Origin: Silurus meridionalis
Lineage: Eukaryota; Chordata; Actinopteri; Siluriformes; Siluridae
Assembly: GCF_014805685.1 (NCBI RefSeq)
Contig: NC_060909.1
Span: forward strand, 5,111,292-5,175,291
Length of the DNA stretch: 64,000 nucleotides
Direction of reading: 5' to 3'
Numbering within the stretch: the stretch's first letter is position 1; each line of letters opens with the position of its first letter. The notes under the pieces are model-generated. The model did no database searches. It was not told the DNA's origin and was given only the letters and a program-made list of their open reading frames with translations. Below are positions 10,637-21,870 of this stretch, piece after piece. Made by a program: the position numbers and the translations under genes.

Positions 10637-12030
10637 TGCAGCAGGTGCATGGACTAATGCCGGTTCGCGAGTGGGGGGCAGTGCATAGACTGCTATGCTG
10701 TGCGATTTTGTCGTATTGATATCATCATCATAAGATACAATTTTTTTAAGTTAAACCATTACAAATCTGGGACCATCTGTAGTTGCAATACAGTTGCTTT
10801 TACAGTTGATGTATGACAGACACTTTATAAGACATAGGAACATCATATTTCAGAATGAAACAAGATCTTAAGATTTCACAGAAAAATCTATAGTGATATA
10901 ACATTTCTACCATTTCTTCCGTCTTCTCATTGCAAAATGTATGATTTGAACTTTTTTGGCAAAAATAACTCTGTATAGTTAAGACCTCAATCACATCAGC
11001 AGCAGGATATTAAACACTTCAGCATGAAATGGAATTTTCAAATACAATCGACAAAAGCTGAAATATTAAAAGAAAGGGATTAAAGCAGAATAAACGTGTT
11101 AGTTTTCAGTGAACGTCGTGAACATGGGCTATGCATGAAAAAGGAAAAGTTAAGGCAGGCCCCAAGGGCCTCTGTTGGGCCCCTGAGAAAAGCCCTTAAT
11201 TCTATCGACACCAGTGTCATACTCTGACTCTGTGCTTAAATCAGAACTAGCTGGAAAAGCTGAGCAAATGTGAAGACAATAATTTCCCTGGGCTTGTTCT
11301 TTAAATGATCCCACCAGCAAGTGTGCCACATCTGCACACAATTAGCTAATTGTATAATTGCACACCTGAGCAAATGTACAGGTGTTCCTATTTATGCGGC
11401 CATTTAGAGAGCATGGTTTCACCTCCAACCGCATGAGAAACACTTTTGCTGTACAGTAAATCACATTCCTCATTAAGCATTTGTACGCATTCGAAGAATT
11501 GTGGCTGGATGTTGCTTGATATCATATGAAAAGTCATTAACCTTGATATCTTTTCATAGAACTCAAGGCAGACAAATTGTTACAAATTTGTGCTGGTTTT
11601 TAGGCCTTTGTGACACGAGATTGGTGTCGGTGATTTCCTCTGTTATAGTGCTGTTCAGATGTAAAGCCATTTTATAGACAAAACACCCGTGGCACTGTCG
11701 AACACGACCTCTACCTCTTCTTATTTTTATTTCAACCACAATATATATATAGAGAGAAAAATGACTGAGGAAAATATCTGCTCCACTTAACTTATGCATG
11801 CAGGAATAAGGTAAAAATTACATCATGCTTCCTTCCATCCTTTTCCTGCTGCCACCTGACTCAATACACTCTTATCACCTGCAGCGTTTATCATGCGTTT
11901 TTTTGTCCTTGAAGTGACTGGTTTTAGAAAAGTGTTGTTTAAAGTATCCAATCAAACATCACATTATTTCCATTTAATTTTCTTTATTATTTAGGAACAA
12001 TTTTTAAATATATTCAATTAGCATTGCTGT
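10631..12030. other. Single-copy non-coding sequence, no gene seen
   Basis: Mixed to AT-rich. The short frames at 10800-10994, 11150-11341 and 11563-11799 (all minus) lack domains. CAAGGGCCTCTGTTGGGCCC near 11162 may be a worn scrap of the SINE body. Nothing else was recognised. Confidence 0.45.
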
Positions 12031-12034
12031 ATTA

Positions 12035-12137
12035 CAGTGCAAGGGTTCCAGGGTCTGATTCGGCTTAATATGCATGTGCAAATTTTCTCCATGGCCTTTT
12101 GGGGTTTCCTCAGCTCTCATAAACATGCTCTGCAATG
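12035..12137 (+). repeat. Degraded copy of a fish dispersed repeat ('GTTTGCATGTTCTCC' family)
   Basis: GGGTTCCAGGGTCTGATTC, GTGCAAATTTTCTCCATGG, GGGTTTCCTCAGCTCTC and AAACATGC appear in the order found in a widespread fish repeat. Its usual form includes a 'tttgcatgttctcc…ggtttcctcc…ccaaagacatgc' core. A second, longer copy lies at 41345-41640. Confidence 0.5.
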
Positions 12138-12241
12138 TTCAGGGTACCAGTGGAAATTGGACTGTTGTTGGACAAAGAAGCAGAAGGAGAGGAGGAAGAT
12201 GTCTACAGAGACAGCAGGAAAAGGAGAAGTGGAGGAGAGTG

Positions 12242-12581
12242 GAGGTTTGGGTTGGTACTTTAAATGTTGGTCCTATGACTGGTAAAGGGAGAGAGATAGC
12301 TGATATAATGAAGAGTAGAAAGGTAGATATGTTGTATGTTCAGGAGACCAAGTGGGAAGGGAGTAAGACCAGGAACATAGGAGGGGGTTTAAACTGTTCT
12401 ATCATCGTGTGGATGGAAAGAGAACTGGTGTAGGGGTGATTCTGAAGGAAGAGTACAGTAAGAGTGTAGTGGAGGTGAAAAGAGTTTCTGGTAAACTTGA
12501 AGATGGAAGTTGAAGGGGTGATGATAAGTGCCTATGCTCCACAAGTGGGTTGTGATATTGAGGAGATGGAAACATTTTGGA
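12242..12581 (+). pseudogene. LINE endonuclease, N-terminal part
   Basis: One frame reads GTLNVGPMTGKGREIADIM and then QETKWEGSK and NIGGG. This is the start of an apurinic/apyrimidinic-type endonuclease, where the N after L and the E of QETKW lie in the catalytic core. The frame shifts near 12390, and the following piece (12440-12560) encodes the expected VEVKRVS and YAPQVG segments in other frames. The coding sequence is then interrupted by the insertion at 12582. Decayed. Confidence 0.8.
12574..12581. repeat. Left 8-bp candidate target duplication
   Basis: attttgga here versus attatgga at 12915-12922, one mismatch. Removing the insert plus one copy restores the expected LINE order. Confidence 0.5.
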
Positions 12582-12914
12582 GTCAAGTCAAGTTCATTTC
12601 TATAGCGCTTTTCACAAAAGACATTGCCTCAAAGCAGCTTTACAGAATTTAACATTTGAGGTGAATGAGGTGTATTTATCCCTGATCAGCAGCCATGGCA
12701 ACTGTGGCAAGGAAAAACTGTGGCAAGGATGTTATGAGGAAGAAACCTTGAGAGGAACCAGACTCAAAAGGGGAACCCATCCTCATTTGAATGACATCAA
12801 GAGTGTGATTATAGTCGTTAAACAATACAGAACACTGGAGTAAGAACTAACATGAGCACTGGAATATAAGATTATGATTAATGTCCATTCTACAGCTATT
12901 TACAGTCATTTGAG
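12582..12914 (+). mobile_element. Dispersed fish repeat inserted in the LINE ('TATAGCGCTTTT…AGGAAGAAACCTTGAGAG' family)
   Basis: The stretch contains TTCATTTCTATAGCGC, CTCAAAGCAGCTTTACAG, GAGGAAGAAACCTTGAGAGG and GGGAACCCATCCTCATTTG. This is the order of a repeat that I know to be common in fish, catfish included. Two partial copies lie at 26512-26600 (minus) and 41711-41765 (plus). The LINE resumes after it with GATGAAGTGGTGGAGAG. The 8-bp flanking repeats suggest a DNA transposon of hAT type, but I see no convincing terminal inverted repeats. Confidence 0.7.
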
Positions 12915-12922
12915 ATTATGGA
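12915..12922. repeat. Right 8-bp candidate target duplication
   Basis: attatgga, pairing with attttgga at 12574-12581. Confidence 0.5.
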
Positions 12923-13480
12923 ATCTGGTTAGATGAAGTGGTGGAGAGTGAACCTAGGAATGAATGATTGGTGATTGGGGCAGACTTCAATGGCTATGTT
13001 GGGAACAGTGGTGACAAGGATGTGATGGGTAGGTATGGAATGTGGAAAGGCAGATAGTGGTAAATTTTGCTAAAAAGATGGAAATGGCAGTGGTAAATAC
13101 TTAAGAAGAAGGAGGAGCATAGGGTGACCTATAAGAGTGGAGGAAGGTGCACACAGGTGGACTATGTTCTATGAAGGAGATGCAACCTGAAGGAGATTGG
13201 AGACTGTAAGGTGTTGGCAGGGGACAGTGGAATCATCGAATGGTGGTCTGTATGATGGTTTTGGAGGTGAAAAAGAAGAGGAAGAGAGTGAGGACTAAAA
13301 GAAGAATAAGATGGTAGAAACTAAAAGAGAAAGGCTATAATGTGAGATTCAGGAAAGAGGTCAGATGGACGAATGGATGATTGGGCAAGTACTGCAGAAG
13401 TGATAAGGGAGACAGCTAGAAAGGTATTTGGTGTGACATGTGGAAATAGAAAGGAAGACAAAGAGATGTGATGGTGGAAT
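12923..13480 (+). pseudogene. LINE endonuclease, C-terminal part and linker
   Basis: Fragments in changing frames give GADFNGYVGNSGDKDVMG (endonuclease, GADFNG motif), then VTYKSGGRCTQVDYV with the C-terminal catalytic aspartate, followed by a lysine-rich linker. At least three frame changes separate them. Confidence 0.7.
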
Positions 13481-13486
13481 GAGGAA

Positions 13487-14165
13487 GTGCAGGAAAGCAT
13501 AAAGAGAAAGAGGTTGGTGAAACAGATTAGGGATCGACAGAGTGATGAGAAAAGTAGGCAGGAGTACAAGGAGATGCGGCAGCAGGTGAAAAGGTATGTG
13601 GCGAAAGCCAAGGAAAAGGCATATGAAGAGCTGTATGTGAAGTTGGACACTAAAGAAGAAGAAAAGGATTTATACCGATTGGCCAGGCAGAGGGACCGAG
13701 CTGGGAAGGATGTGCTGCAAGTTAGAGCAATAAAGGATGACGATGGAAATGTGTTGACTAGTGAGGAGAGTGTGTTAAGAAGATGGAGGGAGTATTATGA
13801 GCAGCTGATGAATGAGGAAAATGAGAGAGAGAGAAGGTTGGATGATGTGGAGATGGTGAAGCAGGAAGTGGATAGGATCAGTAAGGAGGAAGTGAGAGCA
13901 GAAATTAAGAAGATGAAGAGTGGAAAGTCGGTTGGACCAGATGACATACCAGTAGAAACGTAGAGATGTTTAAGAGACATGGCCGTGGAGTTTTTAACCA
14001 GATTGTTTAACAAGATATTGGAAGGTGAGAGGATGCCTGAGGAATGGAGAAGGAGTGTGCTGGTACCAGTTTTTAAGCATAAGGGAGATGTACAGACCTG
14101 CAGAAACTACTGGGGAATAAAGTTGATCAGTCACACCATGAAGTTATGGGAAAGAGTAATGGATT
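13487..14165 (+). pseudogene. LINE linker and reverse-transcriptase N-terminal region
   Basis: The longest intact frame of the LINE. A charged helical linker comes first (KEMRQQVKRYVAKAKEKAYEE), then a segment containing EKDLYRLARQRDRAGKD, then the start of the reverse transcriptase with KMKSGKSVGPDDIPVE. A TAG codon at 13961-13963 interrupts the frame where a tryptophan codon is likely in the ancestor. The same frame continues past it (EFLTRLFNKILEGERMPEEW, VFKHKGDVQTCRNYWGIKL) to about 14163. The YXDD catalytic part is absent. Confidence 0.82.
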
Positions 14166-14470
14166 TGGGTAATTTTAATAGATAAGTTTTACTAATTAAT
14201 ATCATTTTATTTATAGAATGATGTGTTAAGAGTAACATTAGAGTCTTTTGAAATAAACTGAGTTGATTAAGCAAAGAGGCTTGTGACAAAAAGATAATAG
14301 GAATATTAGAGCCTAATAAATCATAGTACTTTGGATACTTAAGTGCATTTGGAGGCAAAATACTTTTGTACTTTTACTCAGGTGAAAGTTTAAAGGGACA
14401 CGTTTACTGAAGTAATAGTTTACCTACTGTATCTCTACTTATGTACATAGTTGTGTACTTCGTCCACCAA
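14166..14470. mobile_element. hAT-like non-autonomous element end ('GTACTTCGTCCACCA')
   Basis: The right part holds ACTTTTGTACTTTTACTCAGG, AGTAATAGTTTACCTACTGT and the terminus GTACTTCGTCCACCA. In fish hAT-like elements this usually continues to CACTG. Its left boundary coincides with the break in the LINE, so insertion or deletion here may have removed the LINE 3' half. Confidence 0.5.
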
Positions 14471-14608
14471 CTAATACAACTCACAAATCTACAATAAATA
14501 TACAGCTCTACAAGATACAATGGGTAGCGTTAATACAGGGCTCATATTTGTACTCCTCTAAACAATTCTTATAAAAATTGGAACAAAATTGAAATACCTT
14601 GACCTGGC

Positions 14609-15001
14609 TCATCCATACAAATTACACAAAATTACTAGACCAGGTTGAATGTAATTTTTAATAATAGACTGCACTGTATTTTCTTTACTTTGTATCTTTC
14701 TTTTTTCATGTACCTTTTTCATTTGACTGGCATGTGAAGCTACATTAGTTCCAGGAATACGGATGCTATCAGGATATTTTGTATTCCTTCTCACACTTCT
14801 CTTCCTGATAAACTGGTGACTATACCCCATGAGTGTTTTGCCATTTACTTTCAAGTTGAAATTCACACTCGGAGCTCCCTCACGTTTCACGGCGCGAGGC
14901 AAGCCATCACTTGTGACATCTTGTCTCATTAGGGAGATGGTGAATTTCAGCTGCACTTTGGAAACAGAGAGGAAGAGAGCGAGGAAAAGAGGTATAGACA
15001 T
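14609..15001 (-). other. Open frame of about 130 codons with a signal-peptide-like start; no family recognised
   Basis: The frame opens at ATG 15001 with a hydrophobic stretch (MSIPLFLALFLSVS) that looks like a signal peptide. Basic, serine- and lysine-rich sequence follows, including dibasic sites (KREGAP, IRKRSVRR). A possible donor, AAA|GTAAAT, lies after residue 50 or so (NFNLK). I do not recognise the product and see no neighbouring exon. A chance frame is the most likely explanation; a first exon of a small secreted protein is the alternative. Confidence 0.12.
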
Positions 15002-15076
15002 CGCTAAATGCCACCACACTTACTTGATATTTCGAGTAGGATTTCCAATCTACTTCTGCACGAATAGTCTTAGGCC

Positions 15077-15080
<4 letters not shown>

Positions 15081-15118
<38 letters not shown>

Positions 15119-15127
15119 TGTGTGTCT
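15081..15127. repeat. (TG)n microsatellite
   Basis: About 17 TG units, then interrupted TG. Confidence 0.95.
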
Positions 15128-16500
15128 GTTCCTTTCCTACTGTTTATATACCCATCTCTTTTTTTTTCTTCATTTCTCCAATGTCTGCTGTATTACCCCT
15201 TTTCCTTCTCAGGCTCTGAGAGTGTCAGTTTATCACTGTATCACTAACGTCCCTTAATTCAAAGGGCACCACACAATGTACCCTGTTGGACTGGAGTGTC
15301 ACTGAGACAGACACATGTTGGAAAGAGGACAAGCGGCGTTTTGTCCTGGGGACCTGTCCATCTCAAAAAAAAAAAAAAAGGAACCAAGGAGGAGCTGCTT
15401 TTATCATCCAAACATTGGCTGGTGAATTAGCAGCTCTTTGAGTGATGAGAGCTAGGAGGCATCTGGGGAAAGGGAAACAGAAAGAGGATGCATGGCGAAT
15501 GGGGATGTGTTGGTGACAGCCAGGCTGGCTGGGGTCTTGGCGTCTGTCAGTCACTTTCTCTTCAATATCCTGTGGCACTCTTTATTTATGCTGGACAGCC
15601 AAGCCATCCGTCGGCTACTCTGACAGCCTGCAGCTGTTTGAATGGCACTGTTTTGCCATGAATGAGAATGTCAGGGTAACAGGGGGAAAGGAAAAGAAGG
15701 CAGTCTGGATGTTTGGAGGAAAATGATAAAAATAAACATCCTTTCAGACTCCAATTTTGAGATAACAGGCCTGCCTTCACACTGTCCGAGTGGATTATCT
15801 GTCTCAAGTCAGAGTGTATGAGCACTTCATTACTAATGTCTTAGTAACGGAGGATGGAAGGGTGGGATTTAGATGTAGGTGATACCACAGTCCTCTTCTG
15901 TTTGAATGCCATCACATTTAATTTTCCCAAATTTTGTCCCCTTTGTCCCCTTTCCCATTTGTCGATGAGGATTTCCCATTTTCCTGGCGATGCGAGTCCT
16001 CACAGAGTGCACAAGGAATCAGATTAGATTTCCCATTTCGAGCAGGAATGGAGCTCTGTCAGCTTCGATCATGCCAGATAGGAATATATTCTTCTGTGGG
16101 AATCAGACTTGTCGGAGCCTGTGACGCTTGGCCGTCACCTCGCAGTGACATGATGTAATGTGAGATGATATTAAACAACACTAGTTTAGCACTTAGATGT
16201 TGGATGAGCTTTCGGGGGCTGACAGCAGCCACTTTATTTCTTTAGTCCCAAGGTCTTTTAACCTGGGTTGATGCAAATTGAGGCTGGCTTTTGTAGAAAA
16301 GATGGAAGGAAGAAAAAAAAAGAGATAAGCATTGGCTCGCTATCTCCCTTTTGCTGTACCTAAAACCGCTATTAACAATTTATAGTGGTGTGTCAACTAC
16401 TCAGTTTGACTGACATGCGAGTGAGCTTGAAAGAGAGCAAAGAAGAGAGGACTGTTTGTTACTTTATTGGCTGATGCCTATTTAAAGGATATTAAACCAC
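15128..16500. other. Long single-copy block, possible conserved non-coding elements
   Basis: Apart from one A-run (15366-15379) this 1.3 kb is free of repeats and has balanced composition. Frames at 15363-15578 and 15586-15825 (minus) and 15934-16158 (plus) look non-proteinaceous. The part at 16200-16480 is even in composition, with TTTGACTGACATG near 16407 and TTATTTCTTTAG near 16234. Candidate regulatory DNA. Confidence 0.3.
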
Positions 16501-16713
16501 TGGCTGAACTGAAAACGGCGAACAAGACAAGCTGATGACAGGAAAAATCTGATTATATTAGTATAATCTAAAAAAAAGGCAGTTTGTAAATGTTTTATAC
16601 TGCATCAGTCAACAAATATGATGTCAATAAATATCATGTTTGTTTTAAACTTCAAGGAACTGGAAAAGAATAATTTATTAGATCATAATTCTGGAATCAA
16701 ATTTGCATACTAT

Positions 16714-16848
16714 ATTTTACATGGCATTGTGGCCCTTATCCACAATGACAATTATTTCATTCATAAAACTGAGCAGCTATGGCGTTAAGGGCCTTGCTCA
16801 GGGGCCCAGGAGTGGTAGCTTGGTGTGGCTGGGATTTAAACTCAGAAT
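16714..16848 (-). mobile_element. tRNA-derived SINE fragment, reverse orientation
   Basis: The plus strand shows GTTAAGGGCCTTGCTCAGGG, GCCCAGGAGTGGTAGCTTGG and GGGATTTAAACTC (inverted B-box). The LINE-type tail is reduced to TGGCATTGTGGCCCTTATCC. Confidence 0.68.
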
Positions 16849-17815
16849 ATATATTATCATATATTATTTCAGGAGACTTTCTTTGATTACTTACTTAGCC
16901 GTTTTTCAAAGGAGTCTCCGGTCCACAATGACTTACATTGGAAAATAAAGTTTTAAAGAGAATAGTGAGGGAATTGTTGTAACTAATAAGAGGAACAAAA
17001 TTTTTTAAACATTTCATAACATTAAATGGAATGATAAACAATAAAACATATTTTTGTACATTTTTTACTTTATTTTACCTGTTCCATTGTCCCATTGGGT
17101 TCAATATCTTTTGCACAAAAGACCTTCAAAAGATATCAGCCATGCAAAACGTAACATGATGGGTCATTCTTTATTTAAGTAATAATAAATAAGCTTTTGT
17201 TGGCTATTGGAAACTTCGCTTGTGGTAAGAGTTGTATCACGCACACCACACTATCACTGATCAATTTCCTCACGTCATGTTTTTATATTTAAGATCACAA
17301 ATGTTTGTGAACGTGAAATTGATTTAAGAGTACACTGTATTTATTGTTCAAAAGTCCACTATAAATTGATTATACAAATTGTACATTACATACATACACT
17401 TCAAATGCCAATTTTGTGGATTTTTTTTCCCTCACTTTTACCTAATTTTATAAGAAATAGTACCTCATATAACCTTTCCTAAAGGCCTCCTCTCCCAGAC
17501 ACCCTTGAGGGTCCTTGAGGTCTAGTGAATATCTCAGAGCCTCAGGTCTTCCCCCAGGCACTATGGAGATCTTTCTCCCTTCGGCTCAGAGTAAGAGAAA
17601 CTCAGTCAACAGTTGTGTATGTATTCAGGTCAGTCAAGCCTGGTGCATCATAACACCCTGCCCATCAAGCACCTGTCATAAACTCATCTCTAGACATGTA
17701 CAGTACATGCCCTTAATAATGGTCCCATGCTTGTACATAAATTAGAGCATGAATAAAACAAGTACATACATAAATATGAGATTTAAAACTGTCAAAATTC
17801 TCTCGTAATGATGAA
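16849..17815. other. Single-copy, mostly AT-rich sequence
   Basis: Nothing recognised in most of it. The part at 17460-17745 is GC-richer and holds a 76-codon frame without a domain. Confidence 0.45.
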
Positions 17816-18650
17816 CAACAAGCTTCAAAGAAGCTCGTTCCTGGTGTTTCTTGGGAGTGGAAACTTTCGCTGGTCAACGCTGCCTCGATCTGTCAGAAAT
17901 GATACTTTACTTTCATGGGACTTTCTTGCAGATGGCCAATAAAAATGACTGATAGTTGTAGGGCTTGAAGACGGGAAAGGGGTGTCAGACATGACCATAA
18001 CTTCTAGCTTCTTTTTTTCTTTTTTTTTTCAGGGGTGGTCCACATGTGAATTAGATCAGCCGAACACAGACCCCAACAGACACACTGTAAAGAAGCAGAT
18101 AGACTTTAGTACTCTCTGGAGCATTCATCGTTATCTCCTCCCATAATACTGTGAAATGATCTCCTACTTTCCCTCCAATTGTGCCCACCCCGTAAATATA
18201 TCCCAGTTACATTTGGACTATTTTTCTCTTTAAACGATCCGGAGTTTCACTTTGACCGTGAATTGGGGGAAGGGAGGAAAAGGGGGTTGTTTTATTAAGT
18301 AGTTATTGATTGTGATTTGATTAAACTCGCACTAATTTGCTGTGAACGAGCAGACGTTTAATCAAATGAAAATCAATGGTGTCTTAAGAGCTCCTTGCAC
18401 ATCTCTGGAATAGAAGAACACAGTAGCTGCATGATAAATTATCACTCAGAAGGCCGCCAATACAGCAAGGCATGCTGGGAAGAGGGACCGAAGGGGAGGG
18501 ATCTAGGAGATGTGTTACACCCACCGTATTCGAGGGGGCGGACTTTTGGCAGTGGTGGTGATATTTTTTTGGTGATCAAATCCAGCATAAATCCTGGGAA
18601 ATGTCTGTTAGTGTTTCTGAAATGCTGGAAATATGTGAAAAATAAATAAA
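17816..18650. other. Single-copy block, possible conserved non-coding element
   Basis: Repeat-poor except for a T-run near 18013-18030. Motif-rich at 18290-18470: TTATTGATTGTGATTTG, GATTAAACTC, CACTAATTTGC, TAATCAAATGAAAATCAATG. These AT-cored homeodomain and TCF/LEF-type sites in a balanced background are what developmental enhancers look like. There is no coding signal. Confidence 0.35.
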
Positions 18651-19680
18651 TGATAAAACGTTCATAATATATTCAGTTTTTGATATTATTTGTTCGCTTT
18701 TTTTTCACTTTCACTCCTTGGGACAAATTGAAGGAATTTTTGATTGACAGATTAATGCTCCTCGCACAAACAAACAGCAAAAAAAAAAAAAAAAACGTTT
18801 AAGAGGTCAGTGCACCATTTTCTCTTCATGTGAGGGCTAAAGTGCACTTTTCTTCCTTTTCACTGGCACCTCATCTCAATACCCACATTTGTTTAATTGC
18901 ATCTGGTTTCCACAATGAGTGACCTCTGGGAGAAAAGAGCCCTGTCTCTCCCCTAACGCACATTGTTCGACACTCGCTACTCCATTATAGAATTAACTTA
19001 CATGAATGACTGCGTACTTTTTTTCTATGCCAATTAAAAGCAGTCTTTTTTCCTAAAGGATAGACAGATAGACGGGTAGTCGAATGTTTAAAATGCGAGT
19101 CAGAACCGCCTACTCTCTGGGCACTTCTAATGGCAGCGCACCCTGTACGGTTCGAGGTGGCGACATGGTGGATTTGAACAGGAAAGGCGATTAGAGGAGG
19201 GCTTGTTCAGGCAATTATACAGTAATCTGTTTTTAAGCAGTGTTTGGAGGCAGCAGCTTTTTGCAGGCTTTTCAAAGAGGGAAGATTTTTTTTTTTTATT
19301 CCGCTCAGAGCACAGTAAGGGATTTAAGAGCAGGATGTAAACAGAGCGAGTCCCGTAGGACCCGGCGGAGCAGCGCTTCGGTGCGGCTGAGCTCCAAAGA
19401 CAAGGTTCTTCTGTATTGACACTGATGTAAACATTACAGAAATGCTCATTTGCTTACCAAACATCGCAGCGCTGAGTGTTTAACTTGAGGGGAGCACAGA
19501 GTGAGGGAAAGACGTGGTGGAGTTTTTGTCGACACATTTCGCTTCTCCTTATTTGGGGAGCAAGGGGTGATGTGTTCTCCAGTGATTTATCACTCGTGAC
19601 TGGAACGCAGCATGTACTGCTTTCAGAATCATGCTTCCCTGAATAACTGCTCATGAGCATTCTTAAGTGGATGCTAAACA
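18651..19680. other. Single-copy block, possible conserved non-coding element with PBX-MEIS site
   Basis: After a short AT-rich start and an A-run (18779-18794), the sequence is balanced to GC-rich as far as 19640. It includes a GC-rich stretch at 19345-19400 and homeodomain cores. It contains the PBX-MEIS type decamer listed separately. No exon was recognised. Confidence 0.35.
18741..18750 (+). promoter_or_regulatory. PBX-MEIS/PREP composite site TGATTGACAG
   Basis: An exact match to the decamer TGATTGACAG, in which a PBX half-site is joined to the TGACAG site of MEIS/PREP proteins. An ATTAATG homeodomain core follows at once. An exact decamer is expected by chance about once per 500 kb counting both strands, so finding it in this repeat-free block is mildly significant. 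Function is inferred. Confidence 0.4.
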
Positions 19681-20320
19681 GCAAAAATTATTAGCATGTT
19701 ATGAAAACTGTTAATTATTGACTTAAATAGTATTTATAGGCTCCCGGGTGACGAAACAGGAAAGCGTAGGTGTTTGAGTCCCAACAATGCAACAGTCAGT
19801 TGAGGCCAGAAGTCAAAATAGCTATTGAGTGTGTTCTCTAAGTGTGAAGAATCGCATATTCTTTCCTCCGTCAATCAGAATGACACTCGCCAATCATATA
19901 TAAACTTACATTTACATTTACGTAAGCTTGTGTATGCAGAAGACTGTTGATAGCACAATCCATCCAGTGCGGTATATTCTGTTGTAATGTTGCAGGTGTA
20001 GCAGCTCAAAAAGTTGTATAATTGGGAGGATGGGAGGATGTAATCAAAAATATAGGGAGATGGTAGGATTGCAAGGCAAGAATACACCCCAAAAGGGATA
20101 TCAGTACAAACCAAGGCATCGTGCACACACAAACATATTCCCGCGTACCAAAATGCAATGTCAATTCTAAAGTGACTCTGAGTGTAACCATTCTTTAGGA
20201 CATGAAGACAGAAAAAAGGTCATGTTGAGTGGAATTTGTTATTTTCGCAATTTGAAATCAGAAATGTCGGATTGCAAGTTTTAGAATGCAGCATTATAGA
20301 AATCATAATATCACATGCCA
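19681..20320. other. Single-copy non-coding sequence
   Basis: Mixed composition with no gene or clear repeat. Frames at 19875-20191 (minus) are unconvincing. Confidence 0.45.
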
Positions 20321-20342
20321 TTTTTTTTTTTTTTTTTTTTTT
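20321..20342. repeat. Poly(T) tract
   Basis: 22 consecutive T residues. Confidence 0.98.
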
Positions 20343-20450
20343 AAGAAAACCCCGACATTGTGCAACATAAGAGATCAAAAAGTATTTTTATCATTTTAAT
20401 TTTAGAATATATATATACATTTTAGTAAATTCTAATTGTAATTAATCTTT

Positions 20451-20503
20451 ATATAATATAATATAATATAATATAATATAATATAATATAATATAATATA
20501 ATA
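20451..20503. repeat. (ATATA)n pentanucleotide microsatellite
   Basis: About ten tandem copies of ATATA / TAATA. Confidence 0.95.
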
Positions 20504-21130
20504 GCATTGCATAATACACTACACTATGTATATACAGTAAAATATACACTCTAACACACTACACTGCACCATGATAGCAGTCAAATTCTGCTTAATTCCA
20601 ATAGTTATAAATGTATAAAACACATAAAAATGCAATACGAAGAGACACAATCTTCAAGTAGGTATGACACATACACATGCTTTAGATGTATGCAATTATA
20701 GTTAACCTGCTATTTTTAAATGTGTATAAAGACTAATGTCAAGCAAAATAATAAAATATTTATTCTATATGATATTTTACTAATATTTGAATTTATAGAA
20801 AGTGTAATCCCACTTAATGATGGGGATTCATTGTGCTGAACTAATAATAATTTGGTGGCCTGTGCTAACCTCAGCATGAGAGGGTCAGCATATATGTTAG
20901 TTGTCGATTATACAACCACCACACACAACAATCCATCTTCATCCCTCTTTGTCCCAACTCTGACCCTCTGTGTCCCATCAGGGAGAGCCATACACCAAGA
21001 GGCAGTCTGTCTGTCTGACTTTCTTTCCAGCTTTACAGTCTAGTAATTAAATCTGCTTTTAACGTTTGCCGAATGTTTCAAAAGATTTTATAACAACACT
21101 TTGAACATGAGAATTAAAGATATATTAGAA
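20504..21130. other. AT-rich single-copy sequence
   Basis: Nothing recognised. A 63-codon frame at 20852-21043 shows no domain. Confidence 0.5.
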
Positions 21131-21870
21131 TATATTTCCCAACAATTGGACAACTTGATAAACTTCTGGTATACGGATGAGCACACGTCTTGTAAAATCC
21201 CTCCCAACATTCATACCGGCTTTGAGGAGTCTTCAAAAAAGTGGCAATGATGGTAATGAAACGGCGAAAATGAAATTATTCCAAATAAAGAGCATCAAAG
21301 AAAAAGGTAAAATAATAGGCAGTAGTGTGGCCGCTACCCCATCTGGCGAAATGGCTATTGTGCCTCATTGTCTAAAAATAGGATGAAGACAAATTGTTAT
21401 CATTTGCGAAAGCCCATGACAATAATGATGAATGAACATTTTTCCTTTTTCGGTTTGCCCTCTCTGAAGTCATTGCTTAAGGCTTTTTCTCTAACCCCCA
21501 GCCCACCGCACCTCACCACCACCACCACCACCCCCAAGCCTCTGTCTCCCTCAGTGTGTGATCAACAATGTTAAACTGCTGAACTGGCCTCATCTGCATG
21601 GGCTGGGCCCTTTGCAAATGGCCCTGTGTGTTAGCAGAACGCCTTTCTGTAATCTGGACGACAGAAGCGCCTGATCTGATGATTGATTAGCAATTTAAAA
21701 TGACAGCAAGGACCCCCTTTGCCCAGACCTGAGCCAAACTTTCCCATGACTAATGTCCCCACTGACAGGAAAAGATAAGGGACATCCTTCAACCCACTCG
21801 CAGCCTGTTTTTGATAAATAACACCGCTGATGGAGTGCTTTAAGGTCATTATTGTGTGAATAATACAATA
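21131..21870. other. Single-copy block, possible conserved non-coding element
   Basis: Balanced, repeat-free sequence except for a CAC run near 21510-21535. A TGATTGATTA core at 21680-21689 resembles a PBX-HOX site, and GATAAATAACACC sits near 21813. Overlapping frames on both strands carry no recognised domain. Confidence 0.35.
21680..21689 (+). promoter_or_regulatory. PBX-HOX type site TGATTGATTA
   Basis: TGATTGAT is the bipartite PBX-HOX core. A second TGATTGATTGG lies at about 22026. Function is inferred from motif and setting only. Confidence 0.25.

Larger units (their letters stand above)
12138..14165 (+). mobile_element. RTE-type non-LTR retrotransposon (LINE), truncated and broken
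   Basis: The element carries the endonuclease and the start of the reverse transcriptase of a fish LINE that I place in the RTE clade; the clade assignment is inference. It has no 3' end: the reverse transcriptase stops after the segment leading to LWERVMD at about 14163, where a hAT-like sequence begins. A different repeat is inserted at 12582-12914. It is non-functional because of frameshifts, an internal stop and the missing catalytic part. The tRNA-Glu SINE at 9968 probably depends on this LINE type. Confidence 0.8.

Noticed and set aside
12577..12843. 88-codon plus-strand frame
   Set aside because: It is inside the dispersed repeat inserted in the LINE; other copies of the family are not coding.
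19740..19830. Third tRNA-derived SINE (CTCCCGGGTGACGAAACAGG … TTTGAGTCCC)
   Set aside because: A-box and B-box likenesses are too close together and the rest matches nothing I can recall; support is insufficient.
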